Of a DNA stretch of 64,000 nucleotides, positions 1 to 8,705 are shown one piece after another. The notes under the pieces are model-generated. The model worked only from the letters and a program-made list of their open reading frames with translations, did not search any database and was not told the DNA's origin. The stretch comes from Thalassospira profundimaris (GTDB taxonomy: Bacteria > Pseudomonadota > Alphaproteobacteria > Rhodospirillales > Thalassospiraceae): positions 372,001 to 436,000 of the forward strand of contig NZ_JPWF01000001.1 in NCBI RefSeq assembly GCF_003326675.1, written 5' to 3'. The number at the start of each line of letters is the position of its first letter. Positions within the stretch are counted from its first letter, which is position 1. Both the position numbers and the translations under genes were made by a program.

Positions 1-1
1 T

Positions 2-73
2 CTTGCCGAAGATGCGGTCGAAGAAGAAATGTTCGAACACCGCTGGATCAAGACCGGCCGATATATGCGTTAA
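2..73 (+). CDS. 3' end of an unidentified upstream gene (partial)
   Basis: The last 23 codons of a gene that begins before the window. The frame reads through to TAA at 71-73 and the final residues are rich in Glu, Arg and His (ending RWIKTGRYMR). The fragment is too short to identify. The MMPL exporter downstream suggests an envelope or lipid-transport partner, but that is only inference. A strong terminator follows directly. Confidence 0.6.
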   Translation, partial: LAEDAVEEEMFEHRWIKTGRYMR

Positions 74-85
74 TTTTGTCCTGTC

Positions 86-118
86 ATCGCTCCCGCTTCC
101 GGGAGCGATTTCTTTTTT
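86..118 (+). terminator. Rho-independent terminator after the upstream gene
   Basis: A perfect 10-bp stem (ATCGCTCCCG at 86-95, CGGGAGCGAT at 100-109) with a 4-nt loop is followed by a T-rich tract at 110-118. It sits only about 12 nt before the start codon at 131. Confidence 0.85.
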
Positions 119-130
119 CAGGTAGTCCCG

Positions 131-2881
131 ATGACTGTTACCCGCCTCTTCGCACCGGTTTTGCGTCACCCGCTGCTTTGCATACTGACCCTGGTTGTTC
201 TGACTGCCGGTTTTGCGGCCGGCTTGCCACGGATGACAATCGATACCAGCATCCAAAGCCTGATCAGTGATGATGATGTCCATCGGGACAAATATATCGA
301 CTTCATCAATCTGTTCGGTTCGGACCGCACGACAATTCTGCTGGTCGAAGACAAGGACATGTGGACGGTCGACAAACTCCAGGAGTTTGAAAACCTCCAT
401 TACGATCTTGGCGACATGAAAGACGCCGAAAAGGTCGAAAGTCTGATCAATGTCAGTGATGTCCACGACGAAGACGGGGATGTCGCATCGGGCGCCTTGC
501 TTGATCCGCTGCCCTATGACGCCGAAGAAGCCGCAACCGCGCGTAAATACGCCCTGCAAAACCCGCTTTTCAAAGGCCAGTACATTTCCGAAGACGGCAA
601 GGGGCTGGTCATTATTGTTACCACCCCGTCCTATATTCTCGGCACGGTCAATGATGTCGCCATTGACGAGGAAATGGACAGCATCATTGCGGATTATCGC
701 GATAAATTTGAACGGATCACGATCATTGGCGGTACGCGCCTGAATGCGGAAACCACCGATGTGCTGGTCGGCGAAATGCCGCCGATGTTCCTGTTCCTTG
801 TCGTGATGCTGATTGGCGGCATGTGGGTATCCTCCAAACGTCCGCAGGCCTTTATTCTGCCGCTGATTACCGCAACCCTTTCAACGGTGATCACGTTTGG
901 TTTCCTTGGCTGGACGGGCATTCCGCTTAATATGCTGGGCAGTTTGGCCCCGGTGATCCTGCTTGCACTCGGCTCGACCGAAGACATGCATTTCTTTGCC
1001 TCCTATATGGAAGGCCTTAAGAAAGTAAATGGCGAGAAATCTGATCTCAGCCGCCCGGAACTGGTTCTTGCCGCGCGCAAATACATGATCAAGCATGTCG
1101 GGTTGCCGACGATCTTGACCGCCGGGACATCGACCCTTGGCTTTGCGGTCAGTGCGATCAGTGACGTTCCTGCGATCCGTGATTTCGGGATCATGGCGGC
1201 CTTTGCGATCTTTGCCAATGGCGTGATCACCATCTTGCTGGCACCGTCATTCTTCCATTTCTTTGGGGACAGCAAATACACCAAAAACCGTCTCCCGAAC
1301 CGCTATCTGCGCCTGGTATCCTATTTCATCGCGCGCAGCTTTGACCGTATCTACAAAAAGCCGGCGCTGTTTATTGCGCCATTTGGCGCGGTATGTGTGC
1401 TTGGTGCGGTTGCCGCCACCCAGGTCGAGGTTTCCAACAATCCGCTTGATGCGCTGACACCCGGCCATCCGTTCATGCAGGACTACCGGTTCTCCGAAGA
1501 ACGACTGGGCGGTCTCGAGGGTCTGACCATCCTGATTGATGGTCAACGCGATCACCAGATCGAAGACCCCGAAGCTCTTGGCATCATCTTCAAGATTGGC
1601 AGTGAAATTGAAAAACTGCCGGGCGTGACCATGGCGACCTCGCTGTCTGAACAGCTGGCCCATATCAACCATGTCTGGGGCAATCCGGAAGTCACCCCGC
1701 CCGAAACCGCCGATCAGGTTTCGCAATTCCTGATGTTGCTCGAACGCTCTGACATCGAAAGCTACGTCACCCGTGATTTCCGTTATGCGACCATCAAGGT
1801 CAAACACACAATCAGCGAAACCAAGGAACTGTTGGCGCTGATTGATGAAATCAACGCCATTCTTGAAACCGATCTGCCGCCCTGGATGAAATACAACATC
1901 ACCGGCGAAGCACCGCTTGCCGCCTATACGGCAACCAATCTGATCTCGTCGCAGATGCAAAGTTTGCTGTTCCTGGTCGGTGCGATCTATGTGGTGATGT
2001 CGCTGATCTTTTCCTCTCTCAAGGCCGGGCTTGGGGCGGTCTTGCCCAATATCTTTGTGCCACTGCTGACCGTCGGGATCATGGGGGCGGTCGGTCTTCC
2101 GATGAACCCGCCCCTGATCATCGTGATTGTGGTCTCGATCGGTATTGCGGTCGATGACACCATCCACATGCTCAGCAGTTATAAGGAAAGCTGCCGCAAG
2201 ATCGCCAATCCGCGTCTGGCGGCCCGCCACACCATCCGTTCCGAAGCGGCTGCTGTTCTGACCACCACCTTTGCGCTTAGTCTGGCCTTCTATTCCCAGT
2301 CGGTCTCAAGCCTGTATTACACGCAGGTCTTTGGCATCCTGATGGGCACAGCCCTTCTTCTCGCACTGGTGATTGATATATTCCTGACACCGTTGCTGAT
2401 GACCCGTTTGAACTTTGTCGGGATCTTCGATCTGGTTACGCAGCGCATTCCGCATTCAAAGCTCGGAAACTTTCCGCTGTTTAACGAAATGCCTGACCGC
2501 CATGTGCGCGATCTGATCCTGACCTCGGTACAGCGGGACATGGAACCGGGCGATACCATCATTCAGGCCGGTCGCACGGAACGCAGCCTGATGGTCCTGC
2601 TTGAAGGCAAGGCCGGTGTGTATATCGCCGACCATGACGGCGGGCTAAAGCGCATTACCGACATGGTCGAAGGCGATACTGTCGGCGAAATGTCGCTTCT
2701 GGCCGGAACACCGCGTTCGGCAACCGTAATTGCCGATACCAAGTGCTGGCTGATTGAAATTGATGCCGATCTTTTGCGCCGTCTGCAATTGACCCAGCCC
2801 TATCTTCTTAGCCGCGTTTACAAGAATATCGGTACAATCTTGTCGGCGCGCTTGCTCGCAGCCAATGAAAGCAAGAAATAA
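131..2881 (+). CDS. MMPL/RND-family transporter with C-terminal cyclic-nucleotide-binding domain
   Basis: A 916-residue inner-membrane protein. Two RND repeats are visible, each with an N-terminal helix (about 13-34 for the first), a large periplasmic loop and a five-helix bundle. The helix-4 motif GSTEDMHF (about 281-288) and the matching VDDTIHM (674-680) carry the acidic residues used for proton coupling in this family. MMPL exporters of this kind move lipids or hydrophobic molecules out of the inner membrane. Unusually, residues about 795-905 form a Crp-like cyclic-nucleotide-binding domain with a phosphate-binding cassette at about 851-866 (GEMSLLAGTPRSATV) that keeps the Glu and Arg. 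The ATG at 131 has AGGT upstream. The gene is 2 nt from the outer-membrane protein gene and probably forms an operon with it. The substrate is unknown. Confidence 0.85.
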   Translation: MTVTRLFAPVLRHPLLCILTLVVLTAGFAAGLPRMTIDTSIQSLISDDDVHRDKYIDFINLFGSDRTTILLVEDKDMWTVDKLQEFENLHYDLGDMKDAEKVESLINVSDVHDEDGDVASGALLDPLPYDAEEAATARKYALQNPLFKGQYISEDGKGLVIIVTTPSYILGTVNDVAIDEEMDSIIADYRDKFERITIIGGTRLNAETTDVLVGEMPPMFLFLVVMLIGGMWVSSKRPQAFILPLITATLSTVITFGFLGWTGIPLNMLGSLAPVILLALGSTEDMHFFASYMEGLKKVNGEKSDLSRPELVLAARKYMIKHVGLPTILTAGTSTLGFAVSAISDVPAIRDFGIMAAFAIFANGVITILLAPSFFHFFGDSKYTKNRLPNRYLRLVSYFIARSFDRIYKKPALFIAPFGAVCVLGAVAATQVEVSNNPLDALTPGHPFMQDYRFSEERLGGLEGLTILIDGQRDHQIEDPEALGIIFKIGSEIEKLPGVTMATSLSEQLAHINHVWGNPEVTPPETADQVSQFLMLLERSDIESYVTRDFRYATIKVKHTISETKELLALIDEINAILETDLPPWMKYNITGEAPLAAYTATNLISSQMQSLLFLVGAIYVVMSLIFSSLKAGLGAVLPNIFVPLLTVGIMGAVGLPMNPPLIIVIVVSIGIAVDDTIHMLSSYKESCRKIANPRLAARHTIRSEAAAVLTTTFALSLAFYSQSVSSLYYTQVFGILMGTALLLALVIDIFLTPLLMTRLNFVGIFDLVTQRIPHSKLGNFPLFNEMPDRHVRDLILTSVQRDMEPGDTIIQAGRTERSLMVLLEGKAGVYIADHDGGLKRITDMVEGDTVGEMSLLAGTPRSATVIADTKCWLIEIDADLLRRLQLTQPYLLSRVYKNIGTILSARLLAANESKK

Positions 2882-2883
2882 TC

Positions 2884-4197
2884 ATGCGACATTTTTTGCG
2901 ACTGACACCTTTTGCTTTGGTTCCGGCTGTGCTGGCGTCACCGGCCTACGGGTTTGACGGGCTTGACGATATCGAAATCAGTCAAAGCATCAAATCGACC
3001 GGCACGATGTTCAAATCCGATACTGCCGATGGTGTTGAAAACAACGCCTATGAGGCAAGCCTTCATTACTCGGCCAAGACCGACCTTTATCTGACCGATA
3101 CGCTCAGCATGGTTTTGTCGGGATATGTCCACGGTGCGTCCCATACCGAGATATCGGGGGCGTTTGTCGGCCCGAACAACAGTAAAAGCCGCTCGCCCTA
3201 TGGCGATCTGATCGAGGCGGGCGTGCGCTGGGACGGGGATGATTCGACGATTAAAATCGGCAAGTGGAAACAGAATTACGAATTTGCCGAACGTCTGACC
3301 CTGCTTAATCGCTATAATCTTGGCGATTACACCGTGCCGCTAAACAACGTCAATACCGGTAACTGGCTGGTGCAATGGCAGCGTTTCTTTGACGAAGGCA
3401 ACCTTAATGTCACGGTGATGCCCTATCACCCGGCAACCGGGCAACCCTACAAATATGGGCGCTGGGGCGGGGCGGACAGCAATGGCTCGCTTGACTCGAA
3501 ATACACAATCGGCGGCAAGGAATACACCTATAAGGAAGAAAACCTGACCACCGACAAGCCCGACCTGACCCTGATCTGGGAAGGCAGTGCCGAGCTGTTT
3601 GACTATGCCATTGGCGCTTCGCGCGCCCAGTCGCTTTATTCCGTTTCCAAGGAAGGCGAAGTGGTTGGCGAACGCTATACGGTCTATCCATACGCCACCA
3701 GCGTGTTTGGCGGGATTTCCTGGCCTCTGGATAGTGTCCGTCTGTTCATGGAAGCCTATTATCAGAATACCGATGATGGCATTGACGATGATTTCGTGCG
3801 GGTCAATACAGGGATGGCGTTCAATTTCTACAACACCGCTGAACGCATCGGCCTCGAAGATTTGAATGCCTCGCTGGAATTTCTGGCGGATCGCACTGTT
3901 GAAAAACAGTCGAACCCGGAATATAGCACGCCAAGTTCATATTCCCGGCCGTTCCAGAACGCGCTTTACGGCGTGGTCAGTGCCAAACTGACCAGCGACT
4001 GGACCCTGTCACAGGAACTGGCCCGCGGGTTTAGCAAACGCGACCTGCTGTCCATGACCAAGCTGACCTATAACTTTGATGATTCCACAAGGCTTGCTGT
4101 GCAATATACCATCTTTGACGGTATCCGTGACGTCAGCCTGTTCGGAAACTGGAAAGACAATGATAACGTCACCATGACGTTCACCAAGGATTTCTAA
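2884..4197 (+). CDS. Outer-membrane beta-barrel protein (porin-like)
   Basis: A 437-residue exported protein. Residues 1-23 form a signal peptide (hydrophobic stretch LTPFALVPAVLAS, likely cleaved near SPAYG). The rest alternates polar and aromatic residues in short strands, and the last residue is Phe after TMTFTK, the usual C-terminal signal for outer-membrane barrel insertion. It begins 2 nt after the exporter stop, so the two are translationally linked and may form a trans-envelope route. No specific family is recognised with confidence; a DUF1302-like or porin-like channel is plausible. Confidence 0.7.
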   Translation: MRHFLRLTPFALVPAVLASPAYGFDGLDDIEISQSIKSTGTMFKSDTADGVENNAYEASLHYSAKTDLYLTDTLSMVLSGYVHGASHTEISGAFVGPNNSKSRSPYGDLIEAGVRWDGDDSTIKIGKWKQNYEFAERLTLLNRYNLGDYTVPLNNVNTGNWLVQWQRFFDEGNLNVTVMPYHPATGQPYKYGRWGGADSNGSLDSKYTIGGKEYTYKEENLTTDKPDLTLIWEGSAELFDYAIGASRAQSLYSVSKEGEVVGERYTVYPYATSVFGGISWPLDSVRLFMEAYYQNTDDGIDDDFVRVNTGMAFNFYNTAERIGLEDLNASLEFLADRTVEKQSNPEYSTPSSYSRPFQNALYGVVSAKLTSDWTLSQELARGFSKRDLLSMTKLTYNFDDSTRLAVQYTIFDGIRDVSLFGNWKDNDNVTMTFTKDF

Positions 4198-4202
4198 CTG
4201 CT

Positions 4203-5036
4203 TTGGACCAGATGGTAACTTCGACAACAACTGCACCGATCACCGCATTCGGGCATCTCAAAGCCACAATCAAGTTCCTGACTTTGATGACGTGGCTTGT
4301 GGTGATGCTGTTTCCGTTCCTGATCCTTGAAGGTTTGAAAATTCGCGCCAGTGCCCGGATCGTCACCATCTGGCATCAGGTCGCGCGCAAAATCACCGGC
4401 ATCCGTGTAACCGAGATTGGCACACCGGCCAAAACCTTGCCGCTTCTGATGCTCAGCAACCATACATCCTATCTGGATATTCCGGTGCTGAACGCGATGT
4501 TCACGGTCAATTTCATTGCCAAATCCGAAGTCCGCGGCTGGCCCGGTATCGGTTTTCTGGCGCGCTGCTGTCAGACAATCTTTGTTGAAAGACGGGCGAT
4601 CAAATCCCAGGAACAGATCAAGATCCTGCGCGAAAAAATCCTGCCCGACCGTCGTCTGGTCTTGTTTGCCGAAGGCACAAGTACCGATGGCAGCGTGGTT
4701 CTGCCGTTCAAATCATCGCTGCTGGAATTTGTCTTTGATGATCAGATCGGTTCGAAATGCAGCGTCCAGCCGGTCACTGTCCTGTGCCTGAAAGACGGTT
4801 CCGTTATTGGTGGCGGGGCAGGTGCAGTTGAACCCGAACGGGTGTTGTATCCGTGGTTTGATGACACGCCGCTTGCCACCCATTTCTGGCGGTTTCTGGC
4901 AACATCGGGCGCGGATGTCTTTGTGCATTTCAGCCCGGCCCGCCCGGTCAGCGAATTTGACAACCGCAAGGAACTGACCCAGTGGGCGCATGATCGCGTT
5001 CAGGACGGCTATCAGGAAATCCTCAAAAGGGCGTAA
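4203..5036 (+). CDS. 1-acyl-sn-glycerol-3-phosphate acyltransferase family protein (PlsC-like)
   Basis: A 277-residue membrane-associated acyltransferase. The catalytic H(X4)D box is NHTSYLD (N86-D92), and the substrate-binding EGT motif is at 157-159 (EGTSTDG). A hydrophobic helix at about 26-46 anchors it in the inner membrane. PlsC enzymes add the second acyl chain to lysophosphatidic acid; related members acylate ornithine lipids or other lysolipids. It lies 5 nt after the barrel protein, so the operon probably joins lipid synthesis and export. The start is TTG at 4203, with AAGGA 12 nt upstream inside the previous gene; an ATG at 4212 is the alternative. Confidence 0.8.
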   Translation: MDQMVTSTTTAPITAFGHLKATIKFLTLMTWLVVMLFPFLILEGLKIRASARIVTIWHQVARKITGIRVTEIGTPAKTLPLLMLSNHTSYLDIPVLNAMFTVNFIAKSEVRGWPGIGFLARCCQTIFVERRAIKSQEQIKILREKILPDRRLVLFAEGTSTDGSVVLPFKSSLLEFVFDDQIGSKCSVQPVTVLCLKDGSVIGGGAGAVEPERVLYPWFDDTPLATHFWRFLATSGADVFVHFSPARPVSEFDNRKELTQWAHDRVQDGYQEILKRA

Positions 5037-5050
5037 CGTCGGTTACGCCC
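5029..5050. terminator. Hairpin spanning the acyltransferase stop codon
   Basis: A perfect 9-bp stem (GGGCGTAAC / GTTACGCCC) with loop GTCG contains the TAA stop of the plus-strand gene. There is no T-run on the plus strand. On the minus strand the stem is followed by TTTTGAGG, so it could serve as a weak terminator for the minus-strand oxygenase gene as well. Confidence 0.4.
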
Positions 5051-5244
5051 CGTCCCAACAAGATATTCTCTCAGCACGGGCATTGCTTTGACCGGAACTC
5101 GTTTCCGGTCAAACATCGTTTAAGGCAGGGTGCTGTTTCAAACCGGGGCAGTCTTTGCCCCGGAACGCCCATACCCATATCCATATCCGGCGCACTCATC
5201 ATCGAAGTGCGACGCCGCTATCTTTGCGATGCCTGCTGCACCGA

Positions 5245-5274
5245 AGATCAGATTTGATGTGCCAAATCTGATCT
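5245..5274. repeat. Perfect 12-bp inverted repeat, 6-nt loop
   Basis: AGATCAGATTTG at 5245-5256 and CAAATCTGATCT at 5263-5274 are exact reverse complements around ATGTGC. It lies 47 nt beyond the stop of the minus-strand oxygenase gene and has no T-run on either side. It may stabilise an mRNA 3' end or be a protein-binding palindrome. Confidence 0.6.
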
Positions 5275-5320
5275 GTCTTGATGCTGTCGGATCGTCTGAT
5301 GCCTGATCCGTCGATGCTGA

Positions 5321-6181
5321 TCAGGCTCGTCTGGCCCGTGCATGGGCCCAGTCTTCCTTGATCCCGTACCATTTCTTCTCGCCGATCATCTTGCCCAGAT
5401 ACTGGTCCATGACCTTGAGCTTCATGATGCTGGTCAGGCCTGCGGCTCGTTCGGTCCAGCTTTCCGGCAAGGCGCGCAGCGTCAGGCTGATGCCTGCTGT
5501 GCTGTATTCGATGAAATGCCACCAGCGGCTGGGGATAAAGATCGTATCGCCCGGCTCAAGAATGCATTCATACCCCTGAAGTTCCTTAAGCTTGGGATAG
5601 CGCGCAAGGTCCGGGTTGCGGAAATCGATATTGCACGAAACCGTAAACGGATGCTGATACAGCTTGCGGCGATCGGCACTGTCATACAGAACGACGCGCT
5701 TGGTACCGGTCATCTGGGTCAGGAAGACATGACTGTGATCGAGATCATAGTGAATATCGACATAGGCATCCTGACCGCCGACAAACAGGAACGGATGGTT
5801 CTTAAGGAAGGTCACGCCAAGATCGGGGAATGAGAAATCCTCGCGCAGCTGCGGCATATGTTTGAAGACGTTAAACAAAAACATGCGAAGCGGCGTCGGG
5901 CCCTGCTGAATAAGGTCCAGATAGTCGCCAAAGGCCATCGATTGCGTGGAATCAAGATAGTCATTATCCGAATTGGCAAAGGCTTCGCTGTAAAGCGGCA
6001 CTTCAACCTGCCCGCACCCGGCCTTGAGATAGTCATAGGTCCATTTTTGCGTCGCGGGCCAGCTGCCGGCAAAGCTGCGCATAACGACAGGACGCTTGGG
6101 TTTGAGGTAATTCTGGATGAAATCTTCGCGGCTTAGATGTTCCTGACGGTCAATGGTCAGGTAAGTCAGTTCCTTGGTCAT
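5321..6181 (-). CDS. Cupin-like / JmjC-type Fe(II)- and 2-oxoglutarate-dependent oxygenase
   Basis: A 286-residue cytoplasmic protein of the cupin_8/JmjC group, related to factor-inhibiting-HIF type hydroxylases. The iron ligands are visible as an HxD motif (H144-Y-D146 in IHYDLDHSHVF) and a distal His (H222 in SRWWHFIEYS). KR at 161-162 after TGT may contribute to 2-oxoglutarate binding. The N-terminus (EDFIQNYLKPKRPVVMRSF) matches the usual start of these domains. Bacterial members hydroxylate proteins, tRNA wybutosine derivatives or small molecules; the substrate here is unknown. ATG at 6181 with GGGG upstream is preferred; an in-frame GTG at 6241 would add 20 poorly conserved-looking residues. 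It stands alone. Confidence 0.75.
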   Translation of the reverse strand: MTKELTYLTIDRQEHLSREDFIQNYLKPKRPVVMRSFAGSWPATQKWTYDYLKAGCGQVEVPLYSEAFANSDNDYLDSTQSMAFGDYLDLIQQGPTPLRMFLFNVFKHMPQLREDFSFPDLGVTFLKNHPFLFVGGQDAYVDIHYDLDHSHVFLTQMTGTKRVVLYDSADRRKLYQHPFTVSCNIDFRNPDLARYPKLKELQGYECILEPGDTIFIPSRWWHFIEYSTAGISLTLRALPESWTERAAGLTSIMKLKVMDQYLGKMIGEKKWYGIKEDWAHARARRA

Positions 6182-6608
6182 AGTGCCCCGTGTCGGTTTC
6201 GGTTTATTGATTGTTGCATTCTCAAAGTGCCGGACCGCCACAAGACAGAATATCCCCGTTCAACGAGGATCAAAGAAGGCATTCGGTCTGGGACTGGATG
6301 GGCATCGCCGGGCACCCAATATCCATAGTCTTTTGTACGCAGGATCAACCAGCTCGGAATTGTTACATACAAATGACAGTCCCTCAGATAGAGCATAGGC
6401 AGAAGCTGAAATCAAGAAGGCATTTGCAACCTCAGACTGTATTAAGAGGCTGTAATTATTATTCTATTTAAAAATTGTCCCGCCTGGAAATAGCCAGGCC
6501 TTTTCGTAAACTTTGCATTCGCGACTGCCATCAAAGTATTTTCTTAACAGCTTGGCGTTTTACTGTTGGGGAACAATATAAAGCACGGGCAAAAAACGGA
6601 ATTTGGGC
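6182..6608. other. Intergenic region between oxygenase and PBP-like gene
   Basis: A 427-nt stretch that must hold the divergent promoters. It is AT-rich around 6440-6480. The only clear element is the hairpin at 6482-6504. Short open frames exist on both strands but have neither a good ribosome site nor recognisable content. Confidence 0.5.
6482..6504 (+). terminator. Terminator-like hairpin without an upstream plus-strand gene
   Basis: GCCTGG (6482-6487), loop AAATAG, CCAGGC (6494-6499), then C and TTTT. It points along the plus strand, yet no plus-strand gene lies between 5036 and here, so it may end a small RNA or be a leader element of the next gene. Confidence 0.4.
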
Positions 6609-8528
6609 GTGGCAGAAGACGACGACGACGAACAGCAAGCTGGCGGGCAAACGGCTGCGCAAGCAGCGATGAAGCGCATCGCCGACCGTGAGTTACGGAA
6701 AATTCGCCGGCAAATTCGCCGCCGACGAGCTTTGCTGATCGCATTTTTCCTGTCGATTGCGGGCTTTGCCATTCTGGGCATCGGCTATTCGATCAAGTCC
6801 AATCTGGATCTGAGCCGCAACATGATCCGAAGCCCGGAAATCCGTATTCTGGGCTATGACGGTGCACTGCTTGAAACCATCAAGGGCCATTACAGTCAGG
6901 ACGTGTCGCTAACCACCCTGCCCGAACGGGTGCAAAACGTCTTTGTCGCGGCCACCGATCCGACTTTTTATGACCATATGGGCGTCTCGGCGACCGACTT
7001 CGCCCGCATTTTCACAAGCCGCGAAGGAACCGGCTCGACCATCACCATGAAGGTCGCACGCAGCTTCTTTAAAACCAAGGATAACAGCGCTGGTCGCCAT
7101 TTTCAGGAATTCCTCGTCGCCCTGTGGCTGGACTGGAGTTTCGATAAAAAGACCATCCTGCGCAGTTACCTTGAACGCACCTATGTCGGGCGCGGGATTT
7201 TTGGCATCACCGCCGCATCGCGCATCTGGTACGGTGCGCCGTCCGAACGTATGAGCCTGCATCAGGCCGCCGTTCTTGCCGCTGCGATGAGCGACCCTGA
7301 AAAATACAATCCGCTGTTCTTCCCCCGTGAAACCGCGGCCGAGGCCAACAGCATTCTTGCCAAGCTCGGTCAGTATAAATTCATCGAGGCCGACCGCGTT
7401 TCCGCCCTGACCCTGGTCATGCCCAAGCTTGATGTGCAGGTCGAAGAAAACGTCCTGTCGGGCTATGTCGTTGATATGGTCCTGGAAGAAGTCGCCGATT
7501 TGGTCGGCTATACCAGCCGCGATATCGAGGTTGTCACAAGCATCGATCTCAAGGTGCAAAACCTTGCCCGCGACGTGGTCAAGGAAGTCGCCGAACTGCG
7601 CCTCAAACCACGCGGTGCCGATCAGGTCGGCCTGCTTGCCATAAGTCCCGAAGGCCGCATTCGTGCAATGATCGGCGGGGCGGATTACAGCCCGTTCCAG
7701 CGCAACCGCGTGACCGAGGTCCGTCACCCGGCGGGCCGGATGATCAAGATCGCCACATACTATTACGCCCTTAATGAAAACAGTGATCCGGCCCAGTGGG
7801 TCCGTGATAACCGCATGGCGGTTGGTGGCTGGCGTCCGATCAACCCCGATCACGAATATCAGGGGCAAATATCCCTGCGCGAAGCCTTTGTGCGCGATGT
7901 GAATACCGTTCCGGCCAATCTGGCCGATCATTACGGGCTGCTCAATGTCCGGCAATATGCCCATGATATCGGCATCACAAGCCCGCTTTCGACTGATATC
8001 CGAACTGTGGTCGGGCTTGATCCGGTAACGGTAAGCGACATCGCCGCCATTCACACCCTGCCGCAAAGTTCGGGCAAGCCCGCCTTTATCACCCTGATCA
8101 ACAGCGTATCCTACACCAGTGAAAATGGCGGGCAGTTGCTTTATCAGCGTGTTGATCCGGTTCAGGAAAAACGCCTGACGGACGAGGCCATTCAAGGCTC
8201 CTACGTGCTTTATTCCAGTGTCACCGATCCGCAAGTCCGTCTTGATCGGCCCTTTGCCGGTTATGGCACGGTTGCGGGTGGCGGCACCGATGCATGGTAT
8301 GTCGGTTTCTCGTCTGATCTGATCACGGCGGTCTGGGCGGGCAATGACGCGCGCGAACGCATGGATGTGCGCGGCGAGGTAGAACTTGCGTCTTTGTGGC
8401 GGTTATTTATGCTTGATGCGCATGAAGGTTTGCCGATCCGTTCCATGATCCGGGCGTCCTCGCAACGCCGCCGGACAAGTGACGGGGTAACCGACCTGTG
8501 GAAACAGGACTTGAACGCCCAAAACTGA
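6609..8528 (+). CDS. Catalytically degenerate class A penicillin-binding protein homologue
   Basis: A 639-residue type II membrane protein: an acidic then Arg-rich cytoplasmic head, one helix (about 38-60, LLIAFFLSIAGFAILGIGYS), a GT51-like domain and a transpeptidase-like domain. It aligns along its whole length with the intact PBP at 8706-10709, but the key residues are gone. The GT51 Glu is Thr (T116 in AATDPTFYDH). The transpeptidase Ser of SxxK is Arg (R377 in GRMIK, K380 kept). SxN is DVN (430-432). KTG is YGT (552-554). The frame is open with no stop or shift, so it looks like a kept pseudoenzyme, perhaps a scaffold or regulator of peptidoglycan synthases. Start GTG at 6609 with CGGA upstream; TTG at 6603 is possible. 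Confidence 0.85.
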   Translation: MAEDDDDEQQAGGQTAAQAAMKRIADRELRKIRRQIRRRRALLIAFFLSIAGFAILGIGYSIKSNLDLSRNMIRSPEIRILGYDGALLETIKGHYSQDVSLTTLPERVQNVFVAATDPTFYDHMGVSATDFARIFTSREGTGSTITMKVARSFFKTKDNSAGRHFQEFLVALWLDWSFDKKTILRSYLERTYVGRGIFGITAASRIWYGAPSERMSLHQAAVLAAAMSDPEKYNPLFFPRETAAEANSILAKLGQYKFIEADRVSALTLVMPKLDVQVEENVLSGYVVDMVLEEVADLVGYTSRDIEVVTSIDLKVQNLARDVVKEVAELRLKPRGADQVGLLAISPEGRIRAMIGGADYSPFQRNRVTEVRHPAGRMIKIATYYYALNENSDPAQWVRDNRMAVGGWRPINPDHEYQGQISLREAFVRDVNTVPANLADHYGLLNVRQYAHDIGITSPLSTDIRTVVGLDPVTVSDIAAIHTLPQSSGKPAFITLINSVSYTSENGGQLLYQRVDPVQEKRLTDEAIQGSYVLYSSVTDPQVRLDRPFAGYGTVAGGGTDAWYVGFSSDLITAVWAGNDARERMDVRGEVELASLWRLFMLDAHEGLPIRSMIRASSQRRRTSDGVTDLWKQDLNAQN

Positions 8529-8705
8529 CATAACAGAAAGATCAGTCGCAAAGCGGGGAGACGGGGGACTCCCTCCTCGGTTGGGACATCGCGATATAAT
8601 ATACGCCGGATCGCACGGCGCATCTGCCTGGCATGAAAAGTCGATCAGAACTTTTGCCATTGCGGATGCCTGTGTCAAGGCCGGTCCAGACCGATAGGTG
8701 CATTT

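Noticed and set aside
6178..6396. 72-codon minus-strand frame upstream of the oxygenase
   Set aside because: It overlaps the oxygenase start, lacks a ribosome site and has no recognisable content.
6609..8528. Treating the first PBP homologue as a pseudogene
   Set aside because: No stop or frameshift occurs in 639 codons, codon use matches its neighbours, and the membrane helix and fold segments are kept; only catalytic residues differ.
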